Of a stretch of DNA of 64,000 nucleotides, positions 8,545 through 16,938 are shown in pieces. Origin of the DNA: Amycolatopsis sp. FDAARGOS 1241 (GTDB lineage: Bacteria > Actinomycetota > Actinomycetes > Mycobacteriales > Pseudonocardiaceae); the NCBI RefSeq assembly GCF_016889705.1, contig NZ_CP069526.1, positions 1,054,001-1,118,000 on the forward strand. The letters are read 5' to 3'. The notes below the pieces were generated by a model that was not told where the DNA came from, searched no databases, and saw only the letters and a program-made list of their open reading frames with translations. Position 1 is the stretch's first letter. Every line of letters begins with the position of its first letter. A program made the translations under genes and the position numbers.

Positions 8545-9918
8545 TCAGTCGAAGAGTACGCCGGGGTTGAGGATGCCGGCGGGGTCGAAGCCCTGCTTGA
8601 TCCGGCGCAGCAGCGCCAGCTTCGCCGGGTCTTCGAGTTCCTTGTGGTACTTGGTCTTCGTGCGGCCGAGGCCGTGCTCGCCGGAGATCGCGCCACCGAG
8701 GTCCATCGCGTGCGCGAAGATCTCGGTGAGCAGCTTCGAGCGCGTTTCGGGATCCTTGCAGAAGATCGCCAGGTGCACGTTGCCGTCTCCGGCGTGGCCG
8801 CAGCCGATCGCGCCGCCGCCCGCGGCCTGCGCCAGCTCGCGCGCCTTGGTGAGGAACTCCGACATCGCCGAGCGTGGCACGACGACGTCGATCACGTCGT
8901 CGGCACCGGCCGACTTCGCCGACCAGAACGCCTTTTCCCGCGCTTCGATGAGTTTGCGTGCGGAGCCGCCTTCGAGCACATACACGTCGACCGCGCCGAG
9001 TTCGCCCAGCAGTTCACCGAGCGTCTCGACGTCTTCGTGGAGCCGGTGGTCGACGCGGTTCTCCAGCGCCACCACCAGGTATGCCTGCACCTTGTCGCGG
9101 ATCGCCTCGGGGACGCCGAGTTCCAGCTTCTCATTGTAGACGATGGCGGCCATCGTGAGGTTGTCGATGTACTCGACGATGTGGGGCGTCAGCCCGCTCG
9201 CGACGATCTTCGGGACGGCTGCCAGAACCTGGTCGAAGTCGTCGAACGGAGCGAGCACGGTGGCGCCGTGCGGCAGCCGCGGGTGCAGCTTCACGATCAC
9301 CTCGGTGGCGAGCGCGAGCGTGCCTTCGGAGCCGATGATCAGCTGCGTGAGGTCGTAGCCGGTGGACACTTTGGACGTGCGCCCGCCCGTGCGGATGATC
9401 TCGCCGGTGGGCAGCACGGCCTGCAGGCCGACGACGTTGCTGCGCGTGACGCCGTACTTGATCGCCCGCATGCCGCCGGCGTTGGTGGCGACGTTGCCGC
9501 CGATGCTCGAGCTCAGCTCACCCGGGTAGACGGGGTAGGTCAAGTCCACCTCGGCCGTGCGCTGGTCCAGCTCGGCCAGCGTCACACCGGGCTGCACGAC
9601 CGCGACGTGGTTGACGGTGTCGATCTCGAGCACCGCGTTCATCCGCTCGAACGACACGAGCAGGCCGCCTTCGACGGGCCGGGCCGCCGCGGACAGCCCG
9701 GTGCCGGACCCGCGCGCCGTCACCGGGACCCCGGCTTCCGTCGCGGCCTTCAGCAGTGCCGAAACTTCCTCCGCGTTCTGCGGTTTCGCGACGTACGCGG
9801 GTTTCTGCTGCTGCACGCTCAGCGCTTCGTCGTGGGCGTAGTCGTCGGAGATCGCGTCGCCGACCAGCAGGTTCTCCGCACCGACGATGTCCGCGAGCCG
9901 TGCGCCGACGTCACTCAT
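8545..9918 (-). CDS. FAD-binding 2-hydroxyacid dehydrogenase (GlcD/D-lactate dehydrogenase type)
   Basis: A 457-residue flavoprotein. The FAD-binding PCMH domain spans about 35-215 (TARGSGTGLSAAARPVEGG, PGELSSSIGGNVATNAGG, GYDLTQLIIGSEGTLA). The C-terminal cap contains IGCGHAGDGNVHLAIF with the metal/substrate His residues and AISGEHGLGRTK. Family members oxidise D-lactate, glycolate or D-2-hydroxyglutarate, passing electrons to the respiratory chain. It is the first gene of an operon with the IlvX-like enzyme; a palindrome lies about 70 bp upstream. Exact substrate unknown. Confidence 0.9.
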   Translation of the reverse strand: MSDVGARLADIVGAENLLVGDAISDDYAHDEALSVQQQKPAYVAKPQNAEEVSALLKAATEAGVPVTARGSGTGLSAAARPVEGGLLVSFERMNAVLEIDTVNHVAVVQPGVTLAELDQRTAEVDLTYPVYPGELSSSIGGNVATNAGGMRAIKYGVTRSNVVGLQAVLPTGEIIRTGGRTSKVSTGYDLTQLIIGSEGTLALATEVIVKLHPRLPHGATVLAPFDDFDQVLAAVPKIVASGLTPHIVEYIDNLTMAAIVYNEKLELGVPEAIRDKVQAYLVVALENRVDHRLHEDVETLGELLGELGAVDVYVLEGGSARKLIEAREKAFWSAKSAGADDVIDVVVPRSAMSEFLTKARELAQAAGGGAIGCGHAGDGNVHLAIFCKDPETRSKLLTEIFAHAMDLGGAISGEHGLGRTKTKYHKELEDPAKLALLRRIKQGFDPAGILNPGVLFD

Positions 9919-9987
9919 CTACTGCCACTCCTCCTGCGCCCTTGCCTGGTTACCGAAGCGTAGTACGACAGGCGGGAGGGTCGCTAT

Positions 9988-10005
9988 GAAACATCTTCAT
10001 GTTTC
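9988..10005. promoter_or_regulatory. Palindromic operator before the hydroxyacid dehydrogenase operon
   Basis: GAAACAT-CTTC-ATGTTTC, perfect 7-bp arms, 70 bp upstream of the ATG at 9918 on the minus strand. The regulator is not identifiable in the window. Confidence 0.5.
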
Positions 10006-10209
10006 GGCGAGGGTGACGCGAAAGGACCGTTCGCTCAGCGGTCGCCGATCGGAGTGGTGGCGGGGGCGATCAGCGGTGCATTGCCGCCGTATGCAAGAAA
10101 GAGGGGCATTTTCAGCGACGCCCCGCGTGCCGCCGAAAACAGCCGGAAAAACGTGTCTTGACCACGCCGGAAAATGCGCGCAGCCCGGATGTGCGTGATT
10201 GCCACCCGA

Positions 10210-10239
10210 GGGGCCGGCCCGCGCCAACAGGCCGGCCCC
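10210..10239 (-). terminator. Hairpin terminator after the 30-residue peptide gene
   Basis: GGGGCCGGCC/GGCCGGCCCC with a 10-nt loop, 23 bp beyond the stop codon of the small gene. There is no U tract, as is common in actinomycetes. Confidence 0.6.
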
Positions 10240-10261
10240 GTCGTTCGAATCCGCCGTCGGA

Positions 10262-10354
10262 TCAGACGAGCCAGCCGAGCACGTGCGCCAGGTGAGCGAG
10301 CAGACCCGTGATCAGGTCGTGGCCGTGGTGCGAGTGCTGGATGAACGTGTGCAT
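10262..10354 (-). CDS. 30-residue His-rich hydrophobic peptide
   Basis: An ATG at 10354 preceded by AAGGAG at an ideal 6-nt spacing opens a 30-codon frame ending in TGA at 10262. The peptide begins MHTFIQHSHHGHD, has six His in total, and ends LAHLAHVLGWLV, so it could be an amphipathic or membrane-inserted helix. A TTGACA box lies 80 bp upstream and a strong hairpin follows the stop, so it has the parts of an independent gene. I do not recognise it. A metal-binding or membrane role is only a guess from composition. Confidence 0.55.
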   Translation of the reverse strand: MHTFIQHSHHGHDLITGLLAHLAHVLGWLV

Positions 10355-10410
10355 CGAGGGCTCCTTGTTCTGATTTCGTGTTCAGTTGTGCTCTCGCGAG
10401 GAGCGATCGA

Positions 10411-10439
10411 AGATTTTCACCGCCCTGGCGAGCTGTCAA
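10411..10439 (-). promoter_or_regulatory. Possible sigma-A promoter of the 30-residue peptide gene
   Basis: Minus strand: TTGACA (10434-10439), then AAATCT at 17-bp spacing or GAAAAT at 15-bp spacing. The -35 box is perfect, the -10 box weak. Confidence 0.35.
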
Positions 10440-10780
10440 AAAACGAATCGCCGGCCCGGGCGGACATCACGAATCTTCCCAGCCTAAACATGTAAGGCTT
10501 TCGTGTTCAGCGCCGGGGTGCCATTGTGGACGGACGGCGACGGTCAGTAGCGCAGAGCGAAGGTGATCACGGTGGGTAGCAGAACGTTGTTGCGGCAACC
10601 GGGCGGCGTCGCTACCCGAACCGATGATCGGCCTGCCACTAATGGTGAGTCCCGCAGGTTCACACGCCCGGGTGACGACGAGGTCGTGTCAAAGCCCGCG
10701 GCACTGCCGTCAGGACTTCGTCAACGGCCGGAGTCCCTTGTGTGAGCGCGCTTTAGCGTCGTCGGCGAAGGAGGTGTGCC
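10440..10780. other. Intergenic region, no gene seen
   Basis: I find no coding frame with a ribosome site. The only structure is a stem GGGTAGC (10574-10580)/GCTACCC (10611-10617) around a GTTG..CAAC inner pair. Confidence 0.5.
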
Positions 10781-11086
10781 GTGCCCGCACCGCTGCACGT
10801 GACCGGCTACCGGAAGGCCGTCGAGACCATCGACGCGCTCACTGAGGGTGAGATCGAGTTCACCGAGCTGCGCAAGCGCACTCGACTGTCGCGGCACTGG
10901 CTCGCACGCGTACTCCGGGTGCTCGCCGCCGAAGGGCTCGTCACCCGTGTCGGCACGTGGGACGAGCGCCCCGCGCCGGACGCGCGGTTCGCGCTGACCC
11001 GCGAAGGCCGTTGCCTCGCCGACGAGCTCGCGGACCTGGACGTCTGGACGGCGCTCTACGAGAACTACGTCAACGGCGCCACCTGA
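10781..11086 (+). CDS. Small winged-helix DNA-binding protein
   Basis: A 101-residue protein made of a single winged helix: TIDALTEGEIEFTELRKRTRLSR..LARVLRVLAAEGLVTRVG followed by a wing and FALTREGRCLADEL. This resembles HxlR/MarR-like one-domain regulators, without an obvious effector domain or the HxlR Cys. GTG 10781 lies after GAAGGAGG. It converges on the DUF3830 gene with a shared terminator between. Target unknown. Confidence 0.75.
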   Translation: MPAPLHVTGYRKAVETIDALTEGEIEFTELRKRTRLSRHWLARVLRVLAAEGLVTRVGTWDERPAPDARFALTREGRCLADELADLDVWTALYENYVNGAT

Positions 11087-11101
11087 CCGGGGTGGGGGAC
11101 A

Positions 11102-11147
11102 GCGAAGGCCTCCACGCCGTGCGGACAGCGGACGCGGAGGCCTTCGC
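11102..11147. terminator. Bidirectional terminator between convergent genes
   Basis: GCGAAGGCCTCC/GGAGGCCTTCGC, perfect 12-bp stem with a 22-nt loop, midway between the + strand winged-helix gene and the - strand DUF3830 gene. Confidence 0.8.
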
Positions 11148-11164
11148 CTCGGGCAGGAGGAAAC

Positions 11165-11665
11165 TCAGTCCGCTCGCGCGTACGTGAGCGTCTCGCCTTC
11201 GACCCCGCGCAGCCACAGGTCCTGCGCGGCCTCGGCCATCTCCGCGAGCCCCTCCTCGATCGTGGCGAACACGTTGCCCGGCACCCAGCCGGCGTCGCCG
11301 TTGATGAGGAGGTTGTTGCGGCCGTAGAAGATCGCGAGGTCCGTGGCACCCTGGTCGGCGTGGGCTTCGCTGCCTTCGTCGTAGCCGTACGCGGGGTTGC
11401 CGATCTCCCACGGCTCGAACCCGAAGTACACGACGTCGCCGGGGATCGGCGTGATCGTCGGGTTCTCCCGGCCCACCTTGGGCTTCGCGAACGGCGGCAC
11501 GAGGGTGTAGACCTCGTTGCGCGCGTACTTGGCGTGGTAGGCCGAGCCGCTCTGCGGCAGCGCGTCCCACACGGCCTGGCAGGTGCGCGGCGCTTCGGCG
11601 TCGAGCAGTCGCGCGCGGCAGGTGACGCCGCGTTTGTCGAGCGTGATCGTGATGTAGCGCGCCAT
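11165..11665 (-). CDS. DUF3830 family protein (cyclophilin-like fold)
   Basis: A 166-residue protein with WDALPQSGSAYHAKYARNEVY, PGDVVYFGFEPWEI and DLAIFYGRNN, the signature of DUF3830. Such proteins are usually found beside amidases, Asp/Glu racemase-like enzymes and aminotransferases in nitrogen-compound catabolic clusters, as here. The biochemical activity is not established. The stop of the upstream aminotransferase is 3 bp before its start, so both are on one mRNA. Confidence 0.85.
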   Translation of the reverse strand: MARYITITLDKRGVTCRARLLDAEAPRTCQAVWDALPQSGSAYHAKYARNEVYTLVPPFAKPKVGRENPTITPIPGDVVYFGFEPWEIGNPAYGYDEGSEAHADQGATDLAIFYGRNNLLINGDAGWVPGNVFATIEEGLAEMAEAAQDLWLRGVEGETLTYARAD

Positions 11666-11668
11666 GGC

Positions 11669-12928
11669 TCAGCTCCCCGCCGTCACGGAGGCGACGACGT
11701 CGCCCCAGATCTTCAGTGCGTCGTCGACCTGCTCGGCGTTCACGACGAGCGGCGGCACCATCCGCACCACGTTCGAGTAAGCGCCGCAGGTGAGCAGCAG
11801 CAGGCCGTTCTTCGCCGCCGTCTGCTGGGCCGCGGCGGCCGTCGCACCGTCCGGCTCGCCGTCGGCGGTGGTGAACTCGGTGCCCACCAAGAGGCCGAGC
11901 CCGCGCACGTCGCCGATCGCCGGCGTCTTGTCCGCGATCAGCCGCGCGCCTTCGAGCAGCTGACGGCCGCGCTCGGCGGCGTTCTCGACCAGGTTCTCGT
12001 CGCGGATCACGTCGAGCGTCGCGAGCGCGGCGGCGCACGAGACCGCGTTGCCGCCGTACGTGCCGCCCTGTGAACCGGGGAACGCCTTCGCCATCAGCTC
12101 CTGCGAAGCGGCGATACCCGACAGGGGGAACCCGCTCGCGAGGCCCTTGGCGATGAGCACCACGTCGGGTGTGATGCCGAAGTGGTCGTGGCCCCAGAAC
12201 TTGCCCGTGCGGCCGAAACCGGCCTGGATCTCGTCGACCACGAGCACGATGCCGTGGCGGTCCGCGCGCTCGCGCAGCCCGGCCATGAACTCGCTGTTGG
12301 CCGGCACGTAACCGCCCTCGCCGAGCACCGGCTCGACGAAGAACGCGGCGGTCTCGTTCGGCGCGGACACCGTCTGGAACAGGTAGTCGAGCTCACGCAG
12401 CGCGAACTTCGTGGCCGTGTCCTGGTCCCAGCCGTAGTGGTAGGCGTACGGGAACGGCGCCACGTGCACGCCGCCCATGAGCGGCGAGATGCCGGCGCTG
12501 AACCGCGTGCCCGACGTGGTCATCGTGGCGGCGGCGACGGTGCGGCCGTGGAAGCCGCCCTGGAACACGATCACGTTGGGGCGCTTGGTCGCCTGGCGCG
12601 AAAGCCGCAGCGCGGCCTCGACCGCCTCGCTGCCGGAGTTGCTGTAGAACAGCGAGTCGAGACCCGTCGGCAGCACCTCGCCGAGCCGCTTCGTGAGCTC
12701 CAGCAGCGGCTTGTGCATCACGGTCGTGTACTGGCCGTGGATGAGCTTGCCGATCTGCTCGCGCGCGGCCTCGACGACGCGCGGGTGGCAGTGGCCGGTA
12801 CTCGTCACGCCGATCCCCGCGGTGAAGTCGAGGTGACGTTTCCCGTCGACGTCGTAGAGGTACACCCCCTCACCGTGGTCGACCACGACGGGAGTTGCCT
12901 GCTTGAGCAGCGGGGACAGCTGGGCCAT
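11669..12928 (-). CDS. Class-III PLP aminotransferase (4-aminobutyrate aminotransferase type)
   Basis: A 419-residue enzyme. It starts MAQLSPLLKQ at ATG 12928 (AGGAG, 7-nt spacing); a much longer open frame upstream is spurious. Visible marks are GVTSTGHCHPRVVEA, the ring-contact VVDEIQAGFGRTGKFWGHDHF, and the PLP Lys in VLIAKGLASGFPLSG. Such enzymes move an omega-amino group (GABA, beta-alanine or similar) to 2-oxoglutarate or pyruvate. It is divergent from a succinate-semialdehyde dehydrogenase, with an operator between them, so GABA-like semialdehyde chemistry is plausible. Confidence 0.9.
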   Translation of the reverse strand: MAQLSPLLKQATPVVVDHGEGVYLYDVDGKRHLDFTAGIGVTSTGHCHPRVVEAAREQIGKLIHGQYTTVMHKPLLELTKRLGEVLPTGLDSLFYSNSGSEAVEAALRLSRQATKRPNVIVFQGGFHGRTVAAATMTTSGTRFSAGISPLMGGVHVAPFPYAYHYGWDQDTATKFALRELDYLFQTVSAPNETAAFFVEPVLGEGGYVPANSEFMAGLRERADRHGIVLVVDEIQAGFGRTGKFWGHDHFGITPDVVLIAKGLASGFPLSGIAASQELMAKAFPGSQGGTYGGNAVSCAAALATLDVIRDENLVENAAERGRQLLEGARLIADKTPAIGDVRGLGLLVGTEFTTADGEPDGATAAAAQQTAAKNGLLLLTCGAYSNVVRMVPPLVVNAEQVDDALKIWGDVVASVTAGS

Positions 12929-12984
12929 GCGGCGCTCCTGGTTCTGGTGTGAGGTTGCGCTTGAGTGCGCGGTGAGCGGTTGTC

Positions 12985-12997
12985 GATTGTTGACAAT
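12985..12997. promoter_or_regulatory. GntR operator 1 (ATTGTTGACAAT)
   Basis: Half sites ATTGT/ACAAT in the divergent promoter of the aminotransferase and the semialdehyde dehydrogenase. It matches the sites at 17692 and 18536 and the FadR-type consensus TnGTnnACnA. The likely ligand is the GntR protein encoded at 16243-16935. Confidence 0.7.
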
Positions 12998-13039
12998 ATC
13001 CATAGCATGGCCTCGGGACAACACGGAGGAGCGAGCTGG

Positions 13040-14503
13040 ATGAGTGCGATCACTGAGGCCGGCGTCGTCGGCGCGGTCGACAAGGAACTCTTCATCGGCG
13101 GCAAGTGGGTGCCGGCCAAAAGCGGGAAGACGTTCGAGGTGCAGGACCCGTCGACCGGCACCGCACTGTGCGAGGTGGCGGACGCGGGCCCCGAGGACGG
13201 GATGGCGGCGCTCGACGCGGCCGTCGCTGCGCAGGCGAGCTGGGCCGCCGTCGCGCCCCGCGAGCGCGGCGAGATCCTCCGCCGGGCCTACGACAAGCTG
13301 ATCGAGCGTCGTGACGAGCTCGCGCTGCTGATGACGCTCGAAATGGGCAAGCCGCTGGCCGAGGCGGCGGGTGAGATCACCTACGCGGCCGAATTCTTCC
13401 GCTGGTTCGCCGAGGAGGCCGTGCGCATCGACGGCGGGTACGCCACCGCGCCCAACGGTGTCGGCCGCTTCCTGATCACGAAGCAGCCGGTGGGCCCGAC
13501 GCTGCTGATCACGCCGTGGAACTTCCCCATGGCCATGGGCACGCGCAAGATCGGCCCGGCCGTCGCCGCGGGCTGCACGATGGTGATCAAGCCGGCCGCG
13601 CAGACGCCGCTGTCGATGCTGGCGCTGGCGTCGATCCTCGCCGAGGCCGGGTTGCCCGAGGGCGTGCTGAACGTCGTCACGACCACCGACGCGGGCGGCG
13701 TGATGGAGCCGCTGATCCGTGACGGCCGCGCGCGCAAGCTGTCGTTCACCGGGTCGACCGCGGTGGGGCGCAAGCTGCTGGAGCAGTGCGCGGAGAAGGT
13801 CCTGCGCACGTCGATGGAGCTCGGTGGCAACGCGCCGTTCGTCGTGTTCGCCGACGCGGATCTCGACGCGGCCGTCGAAGGCGCGATGCAGGCGAAGATG
13901 CGCAACATTGGCGAGGCGTGCACGGCGGCGAACCGCTTTTACGTGCAGCGCGGCGTGGCCGAGGAGTTCTCGCGGCGGCTGACCGAGCGCATGCAGGCCC
14001 TGGCGATGGGCCGCGGCACCGAAGACGGCGTGGTCGTGGGCCCGCTCATCGACGAGGCCGCCGTGCGCAAGGTGACCGAGCTGGTCAAGGACGCCACCGA
14101 CCGCGGCGCGCGCGTGCTCACCGGCGGCGCGACCGTCGACGGGCCGGGCCACTTCTACCAGGCCACGGTGCTCACCGACGTGCCGGCGGACGCGCGCATG
14201 GCGTCGGAGGAGATCTTCGGGCCGGTCGCGCCGATCACGCCGTTCGACACCGAGGACGAGGTGGTCGAGCAGGCCAACGACACCGAGTACGGCCTGGTGT
14301 CCTACCTCTACACCAGCGACGTGAAGCGCGCGCTGCGCGTGTCCGAGCGGCTCGAGGCGGGCATGATCGGGCTCAACCAGGGCATCGTGTCCAACCCGGC
14401 GGCACCGTTCGGCGGCATCAAGCAGTCGGGCCTCGGGCGCGAAGGTGGCACGGTCGGCATCGACGAGTTCCTCGAGACCAAGTACATCGCGGTGAGCCTG
14501 TGA
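13040..14503 (+). CDS. gabD: NAD(P)-dependent succinate-semialdehyde dehydrogenase family
   Basis: A 487-residue aldehyde dehydrogenase. Catalytic Cys is about residue 294 (GEACTAANRF), general base Glu about 260 (RTSMELGGN), cofactor loop FTGSTAVGRK, and N in TPWNFPMA. The sequence class is GabD/SSADH. It probably oxidises the semialdehyde produced by the divergent aminotransferase to a dicarboxylate for the TCA cycle. ATG 13040 follows GGAGGA at 9 nt; earlier in-frame starts overlap the operator. A dehydrogenase gene follows 73 bp downstream. Confidence 0.9.
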   Translation: MSAITEAGVVGAVDKELFIGGKWVPAKSGKTFEVQDPSTGTALCEVADAGPEDGMAALDAAVAAQASWAAVAPRERGEILRRAYDKLIERRDELALLMTLEMGKPLAEAAGEITYAAEFFRWFAEEAVRIDGGYATAPNGVGRFLITKQPVGPTLLITPWNFPMAMGTRKIGPAVAAGCTMVIKPAAQTPLSMLALASILAEAGLPEGVLNVVTTTDAGGVMEPLIRDGRARKLSFTGSTAVGRKLLEQCAEKVLRTSMELGGNAPFVVFADADLDAAVEGAMQAKMRNIGEACTAANRFYVQRGVAEEFSRRLTERMQALAMGRGTEDGVVVGPLIDEAAVRKVTELVKDATDRGARVLTGGATVDGPGHFYQATVLTDVPADARMASEEIFGPVAPITPFDTEDEVVEQANDTEYGLVSYLYTSDVKRALRVSERLEAGMIGLNQGIVSNPAAPFGGIKQSGLGREGGTVGIDEFLETKYIAVSL

Positions 14504-14576
14504 GCGAGCTTGCGAGTGAACCAATGAACACGGCGCGTCCGGCGGATGCCGCACCGAGCCCCGGCGAGGTGCGCGC

Positions 14577-15635
14577 ATGAGCGAGTACCGGATTGCGAGT
14601 ATCCCCGGTGACGGCATCGGCGTCGACGTCACGGTGGAGGCCCGCAAGGTCCTCGACGCCGCGGCGGCGAAGCACGGCTTTTCGTTGCGGTGGACGGAGT
14701 TCGACTGGAGCTGCGAGCGCTACACCAAGACCGGCTCGATGATGCCGGACGACGGCGTGGCGCAGCTGGCGGCGTTCGACGGCATCCTGCTGGGTGCCGT
14801 CGGGTTCCCCGGCGTGCCGGACCACGTTTCCCTGTGGGGTCTGCTGATCCCGTTGCGGCGCGCCTTCCAGCAGTACGTGAACCTGCGGCCGGTGCGGCTG
14901 CTGCCGGGCACCACGTCGGTGCTCGCGGGCCGCACGGCCGACGAGCTGGAGATGGTGATCGTCCGCGAGAACTCAGAAGGGGAGTACTCGGCGATCGGCG
15001 GCCGGCACAACTCCGGGCGGCCCGACGAATTCGTGCTGCAGGAATCGGTGTTCACGCGCGTCGGGGTGGAACGGATCATCCGCTACGCCTTCGAGCTGGC
15101 GCGCACGCGTTCCTCGCGCGTGACTTCCGCGACGAAGTCCAACGGGCTCATCCACTCGATGCCCTTCTGGGACGAGATCTTCGCCGAGGTCGCGGCGAAG
15201 TACCCGGACGTCGAAAGTGGACAGATGCACGTCGACGCGCTGGCCGCGCGGATGGTGCAAGCGCCCGAGAAGCTCGACGTGGTGGTGGGGTCGAACCTCT
15301 TCGGCGACATCCTGAGCGACCTGGCGGCCGCCGTCACGGGCGGACTCGGCATGGCACCGTCCGGAAACATCAACCCATCGGGTGAGTTTCCGTCGATGTT
15401 CGAAGCGGTCCACGGAAGCGCTCCGGACATCGCCGGCCAGGGCATCGCCAACCCGGTGGCCCAGATCCTGGCGGGTGCGATGCTGCTCGAACACCTGGGC
15501 GAAAGCGTTGCCGCGCAAGCGATCCGCGCATCCGTCGACGAGGTGCTCACGGCCGGCGCCGAGCTCACCCCCGACCTCGGCGGCACCTCTACCACAACTC
15601 GCCTCGGCACGGCGGTGGCCGAAGCGCTCCGCTGA
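14577..15635 (+). CDS. Tartrate dehydrogenase / D-malate decarboxylating dehydrogenase
   Basis: A 352-residue member of the isocitrate/isopropylmalate dehydrogenase family. It has IPGDGIGVDVT at the N-terminus, substrate Arg region NLRPVRLLPG and VRENSEGEYSAIGG, catalytic SATKSNGLIHSMPFWDEIF, and metal-binding NLFGDILSDLAAAVTGGLG. LWGLLIPLRR and ENSEGEYS fit the tartrate/D-malate subgroup, which oxidises and decarboxylates D-malate or tartrate with NAD+. It probably belongs to the same transcript as the semialdehyde dehydrogenase. It fits a route through C4 dicarboxylates with the maleate isomerases. Confidence 0.88.
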   Translation: MSEYRIASIPGDGIGVDVTVEARKVLDAAAAKHGFSLRWTEFDWSCERYTKTGSMMPDDGVAQLAAFDGILLGAVGFPGVPDHVSLWGLLIPLRRAFQQYVNLRPVRLLPGTTSVLAGRTADELEMVIVRENSEGEYSAIGGRHNSGRPDEFVLQESVFTRVGVERIIRYAFELARTRSSRVTSATKSNGLIHSMPFWDEIFAEVAAKYPDVESGQMHVDALAARMVQAPEKLDVVVGSNLFGDILSDLAAAVTGGLGMAPSGNINPSGEFPSMFEAVHGSAPDIAGQGIANPVAQILAGAMLLEHLGESVAAQAIRASVDEVLTAGAELTPDLGGTSTTTRLGTAVAEALR

Positions 15636-15734
15636 TTTTTCGTCGGTGCTCCCCGCTTCACTCTTCCCCGACCGACCGGGACCCGCCGGCCGGGGGTTCG
15701 CTCCACGAGCTGGAGCAGGGGGAGCAGGGCACCG

Positions 15735-16205
15735 ATGTGCGAGCAGTGTGAGTACCCGGGCAGATCCGGGCAGGAGTACGTGGCGGAGATCCTCGCGCGG
15801 ATCGAGGAGTACGGCTGGTGCGTCCAGGGTGTGCTGGGAACGGATTCCCGGCCGCCCTGGGCGTACACGGTCGGCCTGACGGCCCACGGGCTGCCGGAGC
15901 TCCTGGTCGCCGGCCTGCCACCACAACCGGCGGAGGCGCTGCTGTCCGCGGTGACCGAACGCACGCTCGAGGAGGGGCCACCGCGACCCGGTGAGGTGTT
16001 CTCGCTGCGGGGGCTGCCGACCGTGGAGATCGTGGCGCTCGCCGAACCGTCGGCACACCTGCTGGTGGCGGTCTCCTTGTACGGCAGGGAAATCCGGGCG
16101 CTGCAGCTCGTGCACGCGGACGAGGCGGGGCGCTTCCCGTGGGCACCGTCCTACCGGGACGGTCGCGGCGGGCAGCCGGTGCTGGGGACGCGGTCCGATG
16201 GGTGA
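15735..16205 (+). CDS. DUF4262 domain protein
   Basis: A 156-residue soluble protein with a Cys pair at the start (MCEQCEYPGRSG) and WAYTVGLTAHGLPELLVAGL plus ALQLVHADEAGRFPWAPSYR, the DUF4262 pattern. The function is unknown. It is convergent with the GntR gene and probably not part of the catabolic cluster. Confidence 0.82.
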   Translation: MCEQCEYPGRSGQEYVAEILARIEEYGWCVQGVLGTDSRPPWAYTVGLTAHGLPELLVAGLPPQPAEALLSAVTERTLEEGPPRPGEVFSLRGLPTVEIVALAEPSAHLLVAVSLYGREIRALQLVHADEAGRFPWAPSYRDGRGGQPVLGTRSDG

Positions 16206-16242
16206 GCGCTTCCGCGGTGCGGTGACGGCTGCGGCCTCGTGG

Positions 16243-16935
16243 TCACGAAACCTGTGTCGCCCCTTCCTTCAGGCTCGAACCCGGCAGCAGGCGGCCGATC
16301 GCGTCTTCCATGTGGGCGTCGAGCAGGTCCAGTGCGGTGTCCGCGTCGCCGGTGCGCAGCGCTTCGATGATGCGCGTGTGCTCTTCCACGCGGTCTTCCA
16401 CGCCCTGGTACGTGCCTTGCAGCAGCGTCAGGCACATACGCGTCTCGATGAGCAGCGTGCGGGCCATGCGCACGAGCCGCTTGCTGCCGGAGGCCGTGAT
16501 GAGTGCCTCGTGGAAGGCGAGGTCGGCCGTGGAGAGCGCGGCCGGATCGTCGTCGTCCGCGGCGGCGGCCATGTCGGCCACGGCCTGTTCGAGCACGGCG
16601 GCGATGGCGTCGCGGTCGCCGCGCAGAGCGCACAGCAGCGCCGCGCGCTCCACGGCGGAGCGGGCGAGGTAGACGTCGAACACGTCGCCGGGCTCGAGGT
16701 CGATCACGAACAGCCCGCGGTGGCGTTCACTGCGCAGCAGGCCTTCGGACACGAGGTGCTGCATGGCCTCGCGCAGCGGACCGCGCGAGACCTGGAAGCG
16801 GCTGGCGAGGTCGGTTTCGCCGAGCTGCGTGCCGGGTGGCAGGGCGCCGGTCATGATCGCGTCACGCAGCTGGCGCGCGATCACGGCGGCCGTCGACTCG
16901 CGGCTCACCGGTTCTATCCCGGGCAGGGCGACCAC
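16243..16935 (-). CDS. GntR-family regulator, FadR/FCD subgroup
   Basis: A 230-residue regulator: N-terminal winged helix (about 10-75, with LGETDLASRFQVSRGPLREAMQHL and GLFV wing) and an all-helical FCD ligand domain (about 85-220, metal-binding D..H..H pattern around LAFHEALI and EEHTRIIEAL). It is the last gene of a minus-strand run, 3 bp after the upstream maleate isomerase, and so co-transcribed with it. Three ATTGT-N2-ACAAT palindromes at the cluster promoters are the expected targets; by analogy it is a repressor relieved by a pathway carboxylate. Confidence 0.88.
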   Translation of the reverse strand: MVALPGIEPVSRESTAAVIARQLRDAIMTGALPPGTQLGETDLASRFQVSRGPLREAMQHLVSEGLLRSERHRGLFVIDLEPGDVFDVYLARSAVERAALLCALRGDRDAIAAVLEQAVADMAAAADDDDPAALSTADLAFHEALITASGSKRLVRMARTLLIETRMCLTLLQGTYQGVEDRVEEHTRIIEALRTGDADTALDLLDAHMEDAIGRLLPGSSLKEGATQVS

Positions 16936-16938
16936 GGT

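Noticed and set aside
10540..10640. 31-residue minus-strand frame ending TFALRY
   Set aside because: No ribosome site before its GTG and no supporting context.
11669..14647. 992-residue minus-strand protein
   Set aside because: Only the last 419 codons are an aminotransferase; the rest is antisense to the semialdehyde dehydrogenase and crosses the operator region.
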